A model generated the notes under the pieces. That model had not been told where the DNA came from. It worked only from the letters and a program-made list of their open reading frames with translations, and did not search any database. A DNA stretch of 64,000 bases. Origin: Stutzerimonas urumqiensis. Lineage in GTDB: Bacteria; Pseudomonadota; Gammaproteobacteria; Pseudomonadales; Pseudomonadaceae. The DNA is taken from assembly GCF_003640395.1 (NCBI RefSeq), contig NZ_RBZQ01000006.1, positions 1-64,000 on the forward strand. Reading direction: 5' to 3'. A program made the position numbers and the translations under genes. Shown here piece after piece: positions 17,562 to 25,735 of the stretch; the stretch's first letter is position 1, and each line of letters starts with the position of its first letter.

Positions 17562-17954
17562 CTACCCCACGAAGAACATCGCGATACAGCAGGCGGCGCC
17601 GAGCAGCCAGAGCACCGACCTCGCATTGGCCCAGTCCGCCAGGTAGGCACCGATGTACCCGATCCGCGTAGCGATGAAGGCGAGAGCGAGGCCATCGATC
17701 AGGGCCTGCGATTCTTGCGAGCGCTCGTTCAGCAGCACGCCGGCGATGAAGATCGGGAGTATCTCGAAGCCATTCATCTGCGCGGCGTTCGCTCGGGCCT
17801 GCCAGCCCTCCAGGCTCGCCAGCCACTGACGCGGATTATGGTTATCGAAGCCGCCCTCTCCACGCGGCTTGCCGAAGCCCCGGGCCTTGGCGATCCATGC
17901 GCAAGCGATGGGAAGCAGGCAGGCAACCAGGATGCAGCCTTCGGCAATCGTCAT
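17562..17954 (-). CDS. MAPEG-family membrane protein
   Basis: A 130-residue protein with four hydrophobic helices. Helix 1 is ILVACLLPIACAWIAKARG; the loop holds DNHNPRQWLASLEGWQARANAAQMNGFEILPIF, in which the RANAAQMNGFE stretch matches the conserved family signature; and the end is AYLADWANARSVLWLLG. MAPEG proteins are membrane-bound glutathione-dependent or eicosanoid-type enzymes, and bacterial members are mostly uncharacterised. It is a single gene. The GC of the next 220 bases falls as the accessory block is approached. Confidence 0.8.
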   Translation of the reverse strand: MTIAEGCILVACLLPIACAWIAKARGFGKPRGEGGFDNHNPRQWLASLEGWQARANAAQMNGFEILPIFIAGVLLNERSQESQALIDGLALAFIATRIGYIGAYLADWANARSVLWLLGAACCIAMFFVG

Positions 17955-18177
17955 CTTGTTCAGACCTTTTCAAGTGATGGGCTTGCGCCCGCGACGCGCG
18001 ACGCTGCCGCTTCGTGGTACGGAACGGTGTGCAGGCGCCCCCGCCGTGGCGCGACCGTGATTCTAGGTCGAGGATCGGTTTTCTGCCCCGGCGAAGGTGC
18101 CGATGGGTAGTGCTTCACCGTACCCATCGATCGTAGGTTGGCCGTTCCGCCGGGGCATGGCCTCTGCGCTGCCTTCG

Positions 18178-18575
18178 TCAGGCCATGGCGATAGGCGTGT
18201 CCGTCAATGTTTCCTGGAGCTCGGCGACCAGTTCGTCGACTTCTCGCTGCGCCTGTTTCACCGAGGCCGCCAACACCTCGCCACCCGTTTCCTGACCCTC
18301 GATTGCGATTTGATGAATGCGGGTGATGCCGATGAAATTAAGCGCCGTCACCAGATTAGGCTCCAGGTGGTTCATGTGCGCCATGTCGCCGCCGGAGCCG
18401 AAGCCGATGCCGCCCCTGGCAGTGAGAATGACGACGTGCCGAGGCCGATCGCCCAGCATGGGAACGTAGGGGTCGGGGTGCCTGGTTTCATCGATGCCGA
18501 CCGTTCGGCCCAGGCGCACGATCTGATCGACCCAGGCCTTGAGCGCCGCCGGCATGCCGAAGTTGTACAGCGACT
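18178..18575 (-). pseudogene. Truncated FMN-dependent azoreductase (C-terminal fragment)
   Basis: From 18575 down to about 18262 the sequence is nearly identical to the intact azoreductase at 22379-22090 (LYNFGMPAALKAWVDQ onward). The catalytic N-terminal half is gone. The break is abrupt: after TTCGGC...TTGTA the bases change from the intact gene's GAGCGGCGTG to CAGCGACTGG. The last 35 codons are homologous but diverged, ending TDTPIAMA instead of the intact end. So it is either a remnant of a diverged tandem paralogue or a product of recombination. It marks one edge of the toxin/immunity block. Confidence 0.8.
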
Positions 18576-18836
18576 GGCAGATGCTCCGCTCCAGGGCCGG
18601 TTACCAGCCAGGACAGTGCTAGTAGATAGGCACCATTTAAATCATATGGGTAACTGGCACGAGTCGGTCGCACCCACGAATGAGGAAACGGACGCGACCG
18701 GGCGCAGCCCATCAGGTTCGGCGTTGGAGGAACTCTGCCGCTCAAGAGCAGGGCGGGTTGCTTTGAGTCTTGGCGCTACGCCGGCTAATTGGTTTCCTCT
18801 TTGTTTATAAAATGACTGGGGCTATACAATGTGGTG

Positions 18837-19295
18837 CTATGCTTTTGACCGAATTTTCATGGCTAATTTATTCGCATGCCATCCAAATGAGAGATTTAGC
18901 ATTAAATAATAGACCGAAGTCACCGCGCTTATAATGATGAGCCACGTCGGTGCTGAGAGCGCGGAAAAAATTCCGGTTATTTCAGTAATCCCTTGCGGAC
19001 CTAATACAACGGAAATCAATATGGCTACGCCGGCGATAGAAATGGCAACTGATGATAATAGGCAGCCTAATATCAAATTGTATTTTTCTGTCTTGTCTGG
19101 CGCCCTTTGGTTTATTGTCACAAATTGATTAGAGGTAATAATGGATGCACCCATAAGCATTGCTATGTTTGCTCCGGAGCCGAGGTCAATATCGAAGCCG
19201 TATGCAAGCACGTTAAAAAATAGCATTAATGCTGCGTTTAACAACGCAAACAATCCTACATAGTTAATAACCGATATCTCGTTTTTAGATGTCAT
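18837..19295 (-). CDS. Small four-helix membrane protein, possible immunity protein (ABZJ_00895-like)
   Basis: A 152-residue protein with four hydrophobic segments (NYVGLFALLNAALMLFFNVL, IAMLMGASIITSNQFV, LSSVAISIAGVAILISVVLG, TWLIIISAVTSVYYLMLNL). Size and layout, with an NQRAPDKTEKYNLIL loop after helix 2, resemble the ABZJ_00895 group. AAGGACG precedes the ATG at 19295. It has lower GC than its surroundings and lies third behind two proven-homologous small membrane proteins, so an orphan immunity role is a reasonable guess. It shares no obvious sequence with those two, and nothing in the sequence proves the function. Confidence 0.6.
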   Translation of the reverse strand: MTSKNEISVINYVGLFALLNAALMLFFNVLAYGFDIDLGSGANIAMLMGASIITSNQFVTINQRAPDKTEKYNLILGCLLSSVAISIAGVAILISVVLGPQGITEITGIFSALSAPTWLIIISAVTSVYYLMLNLSFGWHANKLAMKIRSKA

Positions 19296-19398
19296 GGAAC
19301 GTCCTTGTGTTTCATCGTTGATTAGCAGGTAAGCTGCATTCACGTGTGTGAGTCAATTGCAAAGCGGTCAACGTGAGGGGGTTGATCGCTGGTGTCCT

Positions 19399-19788
19399 TC
19401 AATCTGTCGTGAGCTTCAGCAGGCCGACTGCGAGAAGCAGCCAAGCCATCCCGGCGAAGCAGAGCCACCAGGCCACTACCATGCGGTGTTTAATGAAGTG
19501 GGGCAGATTGCGTAGTTCGCTTTCCAACAGGTCTCCCCGGTTTATGTGACCTTTGGGGAACAATGCTATAGCTGCCAAACTGCTGGTTAACACAAAACGG
19601 GAGTGAAGGCCGCTGTCACCCCAAAGCATTCTCTGCCTAATCACGTATCCGCTATTTGGGAACGTATGGAGTATCGTGTCGAGATTTTGGTATGCCATTA
19701 CAAGAATCATGAGCAGGCCTGAGAACCCAATCGCGAAAGGGGCCAGCATAAAAGCGAATGCCCACCAAGAATTCCAAAACTCAGTCAT
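19399..19788 (-). CDS. Putative immunity membrane protein, second paralogue
   Basis: A 129-residue membrane protein homologous to the product at 20219-20626. They share LAPF-IG-SGL in helix 1-2, FPNS after helix 2, an LWG...SRF segment, P-x-x-I in a KGHINRGDL-type loop, E-L/V-RN-P-IK, and the final helix AWLLLAVGLLK. Its start overlaps the stop of the degraded toxin C-terminus at 19785, reproducing the toxin-immunity overlap seen in the intact pair. This fits a cassette whose toxin has decayed while its protector was kept. The family is not recognised; the immunity role is inferred from arrangement. Confidence 0.68.
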   Translation of the reverse strand: MTEFWNSWWAFAFMLAPFAIGFSGLLMILVMAYQNLDTILHTFPNSGYVIRQRMLWGDSGLHSRFVLTSSLAAIALFPKGHINRGDLLESELRNLPHFIKHRMVVAWWLCFAGMAWLLLAVGLLKLTTD

Positions 19789-20185
19789 GGCTTAGTCTGC
19801 CCGTACAAGAATTCTCCCATCCACTCGCCACCTGCTGAACCACCGGCCCCACCAGCAACCGAAGCTCCGCCAACCACTACCAGACCGCAGGCAACACCGC
19901 CCAGTCCGCCTGTCGCAATTCCAAGGGCGACGCAAACCGATCCCGCCGCAGGACTAGCAATCGCCACAGCTAGCGCTCCACCACCGAGCGCCCCAGCAAA
20001 ATTACCCGTCTCGGTAAATTGAATCTTCTGACACGCCTGGGTTTCGCCGGCCTGACAAACCTCCCGGACTTTTAATGCAGAGGCCGTTGCAGAGGCCGTG
20101 CCGCCCAAAGGCAAAGTCTATATAGCTGCCAGCTTATGGTATTTCACCGACATGGCCATTTTGTCCATATGGATGAGGTTGCTGT
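19785..20185 (-). pseudogene. Decayed C-terminal toxin module
   Basis: Read on the minus strand, HMDKMAMSVKYHKLAAI, a TAG stop, then TLPLGGTA..., and on through EVCQAGETQACQKIQFTETG aligns with the intact toxin C-terminus (HMDEIAKAAKYLKNGTYI...LGGTA...EVCQAGETQACQKIRFTETG). The stop replaces the Ile codon of TYI, and a second TAG lies upstream at about 20190, where homology ends. The terminal 75 residues remain open and glycine/alanine-rich. No promoter or ribosome site of its own is visible. It looks like a displaced toxin tip left behind with its immunity gene. Confidence 0.75.
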
Positions 20186-20218
20186 AGGGCTAGCATGGTG
20201 GGCTGGGTACCTTAGCTT

Positions 20219-20626
20219 TCACTCAATACTACCGAATTTGAGCAGAGCTACTGCGATTAGCAGCCAAGCAAAGCCAACAGACAGAAGGCAGAGCGAGACG
20301 CTCATTAGCCGTTTTATATCTGGAGGGAAATTACGAACTTCAACCGGATCAAGCGTGCCTTGCCGAATATGTATTTTTGGCCAAAGTAGGAATCCCCCAG
20401 TGCTTCCGACCTGCATAAATCTTGACACAAAATCGAATCCAGCCCAAAGACGCTGATAGTTCTTGACCCCTAGGCTGTTGGGGAAAGCTGCGATTATTTG
20501 ATCGTAATAGCGATGCGTGACGTATGCCTGAACGGCCAGTCCTGAAAGCCCTATCACAAAAGGTGCTATTAAAAATACTATTTGCAAATCCAATGGCCAA
20601 GTTTCAAACCAAGTACTGAAATTCAT
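20219..20626 (-). CDS. Putative cognate immunity membrane protein
   Basis: A 135-residue protein with about three to four hydrophobic segments (IVFLIAPFVIGLSGLAVQAY at the N-terminus, FMQVGSTGGFLLWP, LCLLSVGFAWLLIAVALLKF at the end). Its ATG overlaps the toxin stop (TGATG), so it is translated from the same message immediately after the toxin, as effector-immunity pairs are. A membrane immunity protein suits a toxin whose C-terminus looks membrane-active. It is paralogous to 19399-19788. No named family is recognised. Confidence 0.7.
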   Translation of the reverse strand: MNFSTWFETWPLDLQIVFLIAPFVIGLSGLAVQAYVTHRYYDQIIAAFPNSLGVKNYQRLWAGFDFVSRFMQVGSTGGFLLWPKIHIRQGTLDPVEVRNFPPDIKRLMSVSLCLLSVGFAWLLIAVALLKFGSIE

Positions 20627-21885
20627 CACTGGATCCTTTCATAAACTTTGTCCCCGACCAATTCGCCAGCCCATCCACCTCCAGCCCCGCCTACAGTTGA
20701 AGCCCCACCGACTACAACCAAGCCACAGACGATGCCGCCAAGCCCGCCGGAGGCCAGACCTATAGCGCCGCACACATAAGGAGCTGCGGCTATTCCTATA
20801 CCCATGCCAGCCGACCCACCTCCGAGCCCCCCGACGAAACTCCCCGTCTCCGTAAATCGAATCTTCTGACAAGCCTGGGTTTCGCCAGCCTGACACACCT
20901 CTTGAACTTTCAAGACGGAGGCCGTGCCGCCCAGGGCAATACCTATGTAGGTGCCGTTCTTGAGGTACTTGGCCGCCTTGGCTATCTCATCCATATGGGT
21001 GGCGTATCCGGGAATCTGGCCCGGTGCACCGCCCCTGCTCCAATGGTGTACAAGGCTGCGGGTGGATATGCCGAGATCCTGGCGCAAGGCTGGGTAGTTG
21101 CCTAGTCCCAGTTGTTTGCCAAGGAGGGTCGCCTGCAGCTGATTGTCGAGTTGGCGGTAGAGTTGTTGGCGGGACGTGAAGAATTGCTGGCTGCGTAGAT
21201 GGCCATGCGCTGCGAACTCGCGCTGATGAAGGTATTCGATATCGCGCAGCGTGTTCTCGATTTGCTTCAAGCCGCTCCCAAGCACGTCGGTGCCGAGCCC
21301 CAGCGACCCGCTTGCGCCGCCCACCATCAAAGCGATTTCGGCTTGATGGTCGGCCATGAAATTGGCTTCGCTCTCGCTCAATGGCTCCAGAGCCGCGCGC
21401 ACCTCGGCGGCAGCAGCCATCAGCTCAGCTTCTTCGCGTGAACAAGCAGCTGGATTGATCAGGTTGCCGAGGAGGAACATTTCTCCGGCTTTGAAGCCTT
21501 TCGTAAAGGTTGGATTTAGCGCCTTGATGCGGTTGACCAGATGTTTGTGAGGCGTATCCGCAAATAATGTGGCAAGCACCTGCTCGCCGGACATGCTGCG
21601 CGGCACGATGTAGAAGCCCGGCGGCAGCGCCTCGGGGAGCTTGAGCATGTCGGGTGGTGGCCAATCCGATAGCTCTGGAGTGGCTTCGGCTTTTTGCTCC
21701 CAGGCTGCGAAGGAGGCGCCGCCGTTACCTCGCTTGGCCTTCGGCAGCTTCGCCTGACGGCTCCAGTCATGATCTGGCATCCAGCTGGAGTCGTGGTTAC
21801 CTTCGTTGTCAGGTTTCCAGCCGGTGTCCGGGTTCCAGCCTTGATCAAACGGGTAGGCCGGGTCTTTGAGGGTGTCCGTCCCCAT
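20626..21885 (-). CDS. Putative antibacterial effector with LysM-like and glycine-rich pore-like C-terminal domains
   Basis: A 419-residue protein. Residues 1-55 are Trp/Asp/Pro-rich repeats (WNPDTGWKPDNEG, SSWMPDHDW). About 92-145 resembles LysM (FYIVPRSMSGEQVLATLF...VNRIKALNPTF...FKAGEMFLLGNL). The middle, 150-320, is helical. The last 90 residues are extremely Gly/Ala-rich and hydrophobic with small-residue spacing (GGLGGGSAGMGIGIAAAPY, GLASGGLGGIVCGLVVVGGA), like glycine-zipper membrane-inserting toxins; the pore-forming type VI effector Tse4 is the nearest concept I recall. GGGAGA precedes the ATG. No vgrG, hcp or PAAR gene is near, so the export route is unknown. Confidence 0.68.
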   Translation of the reverse strand: MGTDTLKDPAYPFDQGWNPDTGWKPDNEGNHDSSWMPDHDWSRQAKLPKAKRGNGGASFAAWEQKAEATPELSDWPPPDMLKLPEALPPGFYIVPRSMSGEQVLATLFADTPHKHLVNRIKALNPTFTKGFKAGEMFLLGNLINPAACSREEAELMAAAAEVRAALEPLSESEANFMADHQAEIALMVGGASGSLGLGTDVLGSGLKQIENTLRDIEYLHQREFAAHGHLRSQQFFTSRQQLYRQLDNQLQATLLGKQLGLGNYPALRQDLGISTRSLVHHWSRGGAPGQIPGYATHMDEIAKAAKYLKNGTYIGIALGGTASVLKVQEVCQAGETQACQKIRFTETGSFVGGLGGGSAGMGIGIAAAPYVCGAIGLASGGLGGIVCGLVVVGGASTVGGAGGGWAGELVGDKVYERIQ

Positions 21886-21962
21886 GTCTATCTCCCTATT
21901 GTTGAATCGGGCCGCAGTCTATCTGTTCAAGGCTTTTGCCGATTAGCGCTTGTTCACGAAGC

Positions 21963-22691
21963 TTACGCCGAGGCAGCACTAGGGAGGCGTTGGGGCGCGA
22001 GATGCTCGGGGCTGGCCTCAAACATTGCCTGAAGCTCACCAACCAACGTATCGACCTGGCGCCGGGCGTTGGCCACCGAGGCCGCCAACACCTCGCCCCC
22101 CGTTTCCTGACCCTCGATTGCGATTTGATGGATGAGGGTGATGCCAATGAAATTAAGCGCCGTCACCAGATTAGGCTCCAGATGGTTCATGTGCGCCATC
22201 TCTCCGCCGGGACCGAAGCCGATGCCGCCCCTGGCGGTGAGAATGACGACGTGCCGAGGCCGATCGCCCAGCATGGGAACGTAGGGGTCGGGGTGCCTGG
22301 TTTCATCGATGCCGACCGTTCGGCCCAGGCGTACGATCTGATCGACCCAGGCCTTGAGCGCCGCCGGCATGCCGAAGTTGTAGAGCGGCGTGCCGATGAC
22401 CAGCACATCGGCGGCCAGCAGTTCGTCGACCAGCCTGTCGCTTTCGGCCAGCGCGTCCTTCATCCACGGCTCCCGGCGCTCCTCCGGCGTGAAGGCCGAG
22501 GCGATCCAGTCATGGCTGACGAAGGAGGGCGGGTTCTGGCCGATGTCCCGGTAGGTCACGCCATCCTGCGGGCGACGGGCCAGCCATTGGCTGACGAAGC
22601 GCTGGCTGAGGTTACGGCTGTGGGAGCCGTGCTCGTCCTTGCCGGCGAGGCCGGGGCGGGCGCTGGCATCGAGGTGCAGAAGGTGCGTCAT
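21963..22691 (-). CDS. FMN-dependent NADH-azoreductase family protein
   Basis: A 242-residue flavodoxin-like reductase. The FMN phosphate site is LHLDASARPG...SHSRNLSQRF at the N-terminus, the flavin-ring loop is TPLYNFGMPAALKAWVDQIVR, and TARGGIGFGPGG contributes the second flavin loop. AzoR-type enzymes reduce quinones, azo dyes and nitroaromatics with NAD(P)H. GGAG precedes the ATG. It is divergent from a LysR regulator 118 bases away, which very probably controls it. The segment 22090-22379 has a near-identical duplicate at 18262-18575, though the last 35 residues differ. Confidence 0.85.
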   Translation of the reverse strand: MTHLLHLDASARPGLAGKDEHGSHSRNLSQRFVSQWLARRPQDGVTYRDIGQNPPSFVSHDWIASAFTPEERREPWMKDALAESDRLVDELLAADVLVIGTPLYNFGMPAALKAWVDQIVRLGRTVGIDETRHPDPYVPMLGDRPRHVVILTARGGIGFGPGGEMAHMNHLEPNLVTALNFIGITLIHQIAIEGQETGGEVLAASVANARRQVDTLVGELQAMFEASPEHLAPQRLPSAASA

Positions 22692-22808
22692 GGCGAGTCT
22701 CCTCTGTAGAAGAATTCATCTGACATTCGCGGCAGAGTCAGCCTAGGGTTAGGCCCTACAGGCGACAAACGACGATTTCTTCCAGATACAGATGAGGAAA
22801 ACTCAGCC

Positions 22809-23714
22809 ATGGCGCACCGTTGGTTACCCTCGCTTTCCGCCTTGCGCGCCTTCGAAGCCGCCGCCCGGCACGAGAGCGCCAAGCAGGCTGCCGAGGAGCT
22901 GTCTGTCACGGCCACGGCGATCAGCCACCAGATTCGTTCGCTGGAGGAGTCGCTCGGCGTCGCGCTGTTCCTGCGCAAACCGCGCAAGCTGGAGCTGACC
23001 GACCAGGGGCGCGAGCTGCAACAGACACTGGAAACGGCCTTCGACAGCATCAGCGCCACGGTCGAACGCCTGAGCGCGAAGCCCTGCCGCCAGGCGATCA
23101 CCCTCAGCACCACACCGGCCATCGCGGTGCGCTGGCTGGTGCCGTGGGTCTGTCTGCTACGCGATTCGCATCCGGATATCGACCTGCGCTTTCACACCTC
23201 CCATGAACCGGTGGCGCTGGATGGCGTCACGGCGGATATCGCCATCCGCTACGGCGACGGCCGCTGGCCGGGGCTGGTGGCGGAGAAGCTGTTCGACAAT
23301 ACCTTTGTCCCGGTCTGCAGCCCGCACCTCGGCTTGCGGGATGTTGCCGAGCTGCCCAAACACCCGTTGATCCACTTCCGTGCGCAAGCCGCCTTGTCCG
23401 CGCCGATTCATTGGGCGTCGTGGCAGAAGCTCGCCAACGTGCCGGGGCTGGATGTGAGTGCCGGGCTGGTCTTCTCCGACGAGACCCACGCCATCTCCGC
23501 CGCCATCGGCGCGCAGGGTGTGGCATTGATGAGTCGGCAGTTGATCGAGGACGAACTGAGGGACGGGCGGCTGGTGCAACCGTTCGGGCCGGAGATGGAG
23601 GGCAAGCCGTTTCACCTTGTGTACCCAGAGAGCCGCAGGGATGACCCGACGGTTCGGGCGGTTAGGGAGTGGGTGATGAAGGTGCCGGGTGGGTTGTGTG
23701 AGGTGGTGGGGTGA
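22809..23714 (+). CDS. LysR-family transcriptional regulator (GcvA-like)
   Basis: A 301-residue regulator with an N-terminal winged helix (LSALRAFEAAARHESAKQAAEELSVTATAISHQIRSLEE is the classical LysR helix-turn-helix, cited here in parts: AFEAAARHESAKQAAEEL and VTATAISHQIRSLEE) and a periplasmic-binding-protein-like effector domain (about 90-300). The VTADIAIRYGDGRWPGL block is typical of the GcvA/AmpR group. It is divergent from the azoreductase, so it likely senses a quinone or related oxidant and activates that gene. The 118-base shared gap contains a possible dyad AGCCTAGGGTTAGGCCCT around 22739. Confidence 0.85.
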   Translation: MAHRWLPSLSALRAFEAAARHESAKQAAEELSVTATAISHQIRSLEESLGVALFLRKPRKLELTDQGRELQQTLETAFDSISATVERLSAKPCRQAITLSTTPAIAVRWLVPWVCLLRDSHPDIDLRFHTSHEPVALDGVTADIAIRYGDGRWPGLVAEKLFDNTFVPVCSPHLGLRDVAELPKHPLIHFRAQAALSAPIHWASWQKLANVPGLDVSAGLVFSDETHAISAAIGAQGVALMSRQLIEDELRDGRLVQPFGPEMEGKPFHLVYPESRRDDPTVRAVREWVMKVPGGLCEVVG

Positions 23715-23865
23715 TGTCTCTAAAACGTCTAGCAATCGCAGCTGCTTCGGTCGGCCTCGCGATGGCTGCACCGGTGTCGCGAATTGATAGATGGCTAAAT
23801 GATGGCAATGTTTCCGTCATGCCCTATAGTGCGCGCTCACTAACAGCGGACCACAAGGACGCGGC

Positions 23866-25098
23866 ATGGAAGAGCTGGCGAAACGTTGCCTTAAGCATTA
23901 CCAGAGTTTGAATGCCAACAAGCAGCAGCAGATTAAAGAAGGGATGCATGACTACAGCCTGATTACATCAATGTTGAAGCCGTCAAACGAAGTGACGCTT
24001 CATTCACGCTTCCTCTGCTCCATGCTTAATCCGAAGGGCGCGCATTATCAGGGCAATGTATTTCTCAAAATTTTCCTAAAAGAGTTACCGGCCGGACTCC
24101 GAAACTTCATTGATCCCGATCGCGCCACGATCATTAGAGAAAAGGACAGTATTGACATCTTGGTACATGACGGTGAGCACGCGCTTGTCATCGAGAATAA
24201 GGTCTACGCAACAGATCAGCGCTACCAGATCAGTCGCTATATCGGTTGCGTGCAGAGAAAGTTATTTGGCGGTGAGCCGGATGTATCCAAACGGATAGCG
24301 GTGATTTACCTGAGCGCCAAACGTACCAATCCGAGCAAGAAGTCCGAGAGCCTGGCGGGGTTTGCACTCATTGGAAATATACTGCGCTGGAAGGGTTTCG
24401 CTGGCTGCAAGCCTCATCCTGATCTTCCAGATATTCAGGACGACCTGAACGTAGAAATACCTTTCCATCATGTTCCGTATTTCCCATCGCTGGTTCGGTG
24501 GGCTGAGAACTGCGCTGAAAAGGCGCCGGCTGGCGGCATACGAAACGCTTTTGACGAATACCTCCTCGTTTTAAAACGGTTGGAGAAACCCAAGGCTTGG
24601 AGAAAAGTCATGACTCTTGATAGCTACGCCATGAGCCTGCCGGACATGGATCAGCGTGAGATGTACGCATTTATGGTCGAGTCGCAGACGGCTCTGGATC
24701 GCTTTATTGCGGCGAGGTTGTTTGAAGGCCTTAAGGCGCTGTTCGGTGAAGTGGCGCTCTTGGAGCGCGGCCCGTTCAAAACGCTTGATGAAGACAGCCT
24801 ATACAACTGGCTAACCAAGAAAGGCAAGGACAAGGATTGGGAGCGTGTGGGTGCCATCTTTGACGCTCCCATACAGCCGGTCGCGCTAGTTTTCGCCAGT
24901 GAGTTTGCCTATATGGGCGCTATGTGCGAGAGGCCGTTGTGGGACAAAGAATGTAGGGATGCCAATTTGATCCACGGGGGAGGCGTTAGGAGTCTTCTTC
25001 GTACGCAGCTGGACGGCGTGTATCGGTTTCTGCATTACATTCGTAAGCGAGCACTTCAGTGTGGGATTCAGGTGGCTTCGCTTGAGAGTGAATTGTAG
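23866..25098 (+). CDS. PD-(D/E)XK nuclease superfamily protein, putative defence nuclease
   Basis: A 410-residue soluble protein. The nuclease core sits at about residues 80-130: DSIDILVHDGEHALVIENKVYATDQRYQISRY, read as D (in SIDILV), E-N-K (VIENKV) and the downstream Q of RYQISRY, the layout of PDDEXK_4-like families. The N-terminal 70 residues include FLCSMLNPKGAHYQGN, where such proteins sense or fold against the core; the remaining 280 residues have no named domain. AAGGA precedes the ATG. GC is lower than in core genes and the gene is followed by a repeat and the AT-rich kinase pair, consistent with a defence-type island. Target (DNA or RNA) and system membership are unknown. Confidence 0.7.
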   Translation: MEELAKRCLKHYQSLNANKQQQIKEGMHDYSLITSMLKPSNEVTLHSRFLCSMLNPKGAHYQGNVFLKIFLKELPAGLRNFIDPDRATIIREKDSIDILVHDGEHALVIENKVYATDQRYQISRYIGCVQRKLFGGEPDVSKRIAVIYLSAKRTNPSKKSESLAGFALIGNILRWKGFAGCKPHPDLPDIQDDLNVEIPFHHVPYFPSLVRWAENCAEKAPAGGIRNAFDEYLLVLKRLEKPKAWRKVMTLDSYAMSLPDMDQREMYAFMVESQTALDRFIAARLFEGLKALFGEVALLERGPFKTLDEDSLYNWLTKKGKDKDWERVGAIFDAPIQPVALVFASEFAYMGAMCERPLWDKECRDANLIHGGGVRSLLRTQLDGVYRFLHYIRKRALQCGIQVASLESEL

Positions 25099-25104
25099 AG
25101 CTAG

Positions 25105-25690
25105 AAATGGACGAGTTGCTTGGCGCATTGGTTCCGCCCTGCTGGGCGGGTTCCTTTTGGCAGTCGCCCCAAAAGGAACCAAAAGGTCTTGCCCCTGCAT
25201 GCGGCCCTGCGCTTCGCTCCGGGTGCGTTCGCTCCATCGCCATTCCAGGGGCACGCCGCGAAGGGCCGTTCCTGGCCCGTCGCGTCTCTCGCGGCATCCA
25301 TGCCGCTCAACCCCTTCCACAGCGATTCCACTCACCCTCCTGAAAGGGGCGGGTGGTGTCGCCTGCCGGCTCGTGCAAAAGAAGCATATAACCAAAGGAC
25401 TCGCGGGCGACTCGGACGCCGATCCCCGTCAGGAGGCCGAGTGGAGGTGTTGCGTAGGGGGACGCGAGGCATGGATGCCGAGCGAGGAGCGAAGGGACAG
25501 GTATGTCCCTTCGTGACGGCCCCCGGAGCAGCACCGGAACGAGGGAAGTCTGGCCGCAGGCCAGGCCCGGATGCCGGGGTGGCCTTCTCTTTGGTTACTT
25601 TCTCTTGGCCAGACAAGAGAAAGTGACTCGCCGCGAAAGGCGAAATCTGTCGGTGGGGCCAAGGAAAGCGTGGCGGGAATTACCGAGCGG
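25105..25690. repeat. Composite intergenic repeat, degenerate copy C
   Basis: The left part (25105-25400) follows the order of the left halves at 1-260 and 420-680: a short palindrome (GTTCCTTTTGG...CCAAAAGGAAC), CTTGCCCCTGCATGCGGCCC, CATTCCAGGGGCACGCCGCG, then CTCAACCCCTTCCAC. The right part (25430-25690) follows copy A 968-1270: GGGGGACGCGAGGCATGGATGC, GGACAGGTATGTCCCTTCGTG and a second palindrome ACTTTCTCTTGGC...AAGAGAAAGT. The short frames across it are by-products of this structure. Just beyond, TAAATCTGTCCCTTTTT (25711-25727) resembles a motif I recall near REP-associated transposable sequences. Confidence 0.65.
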
Positions 25691-25735
25691 CGAGCCCGCA
25701 GATCAAAAAATAAATCTGTCCCTTTTTCGCACAGG

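Noticed and set aside
18488..18745. Minus-strand frame bridging the azoreductase break point
   Set aside because: It crosses from unrelated sequence into an out-of-frame register of the azoreductase fragment and has no ribosome site.
23711..23911. A short frame with a signal-peptide-like start just after the LysR gene
   Set aside because: After a short hydrophobic start it loses any pattern and overlaps the well-supported start of the nuclease gene; at most a remnant.
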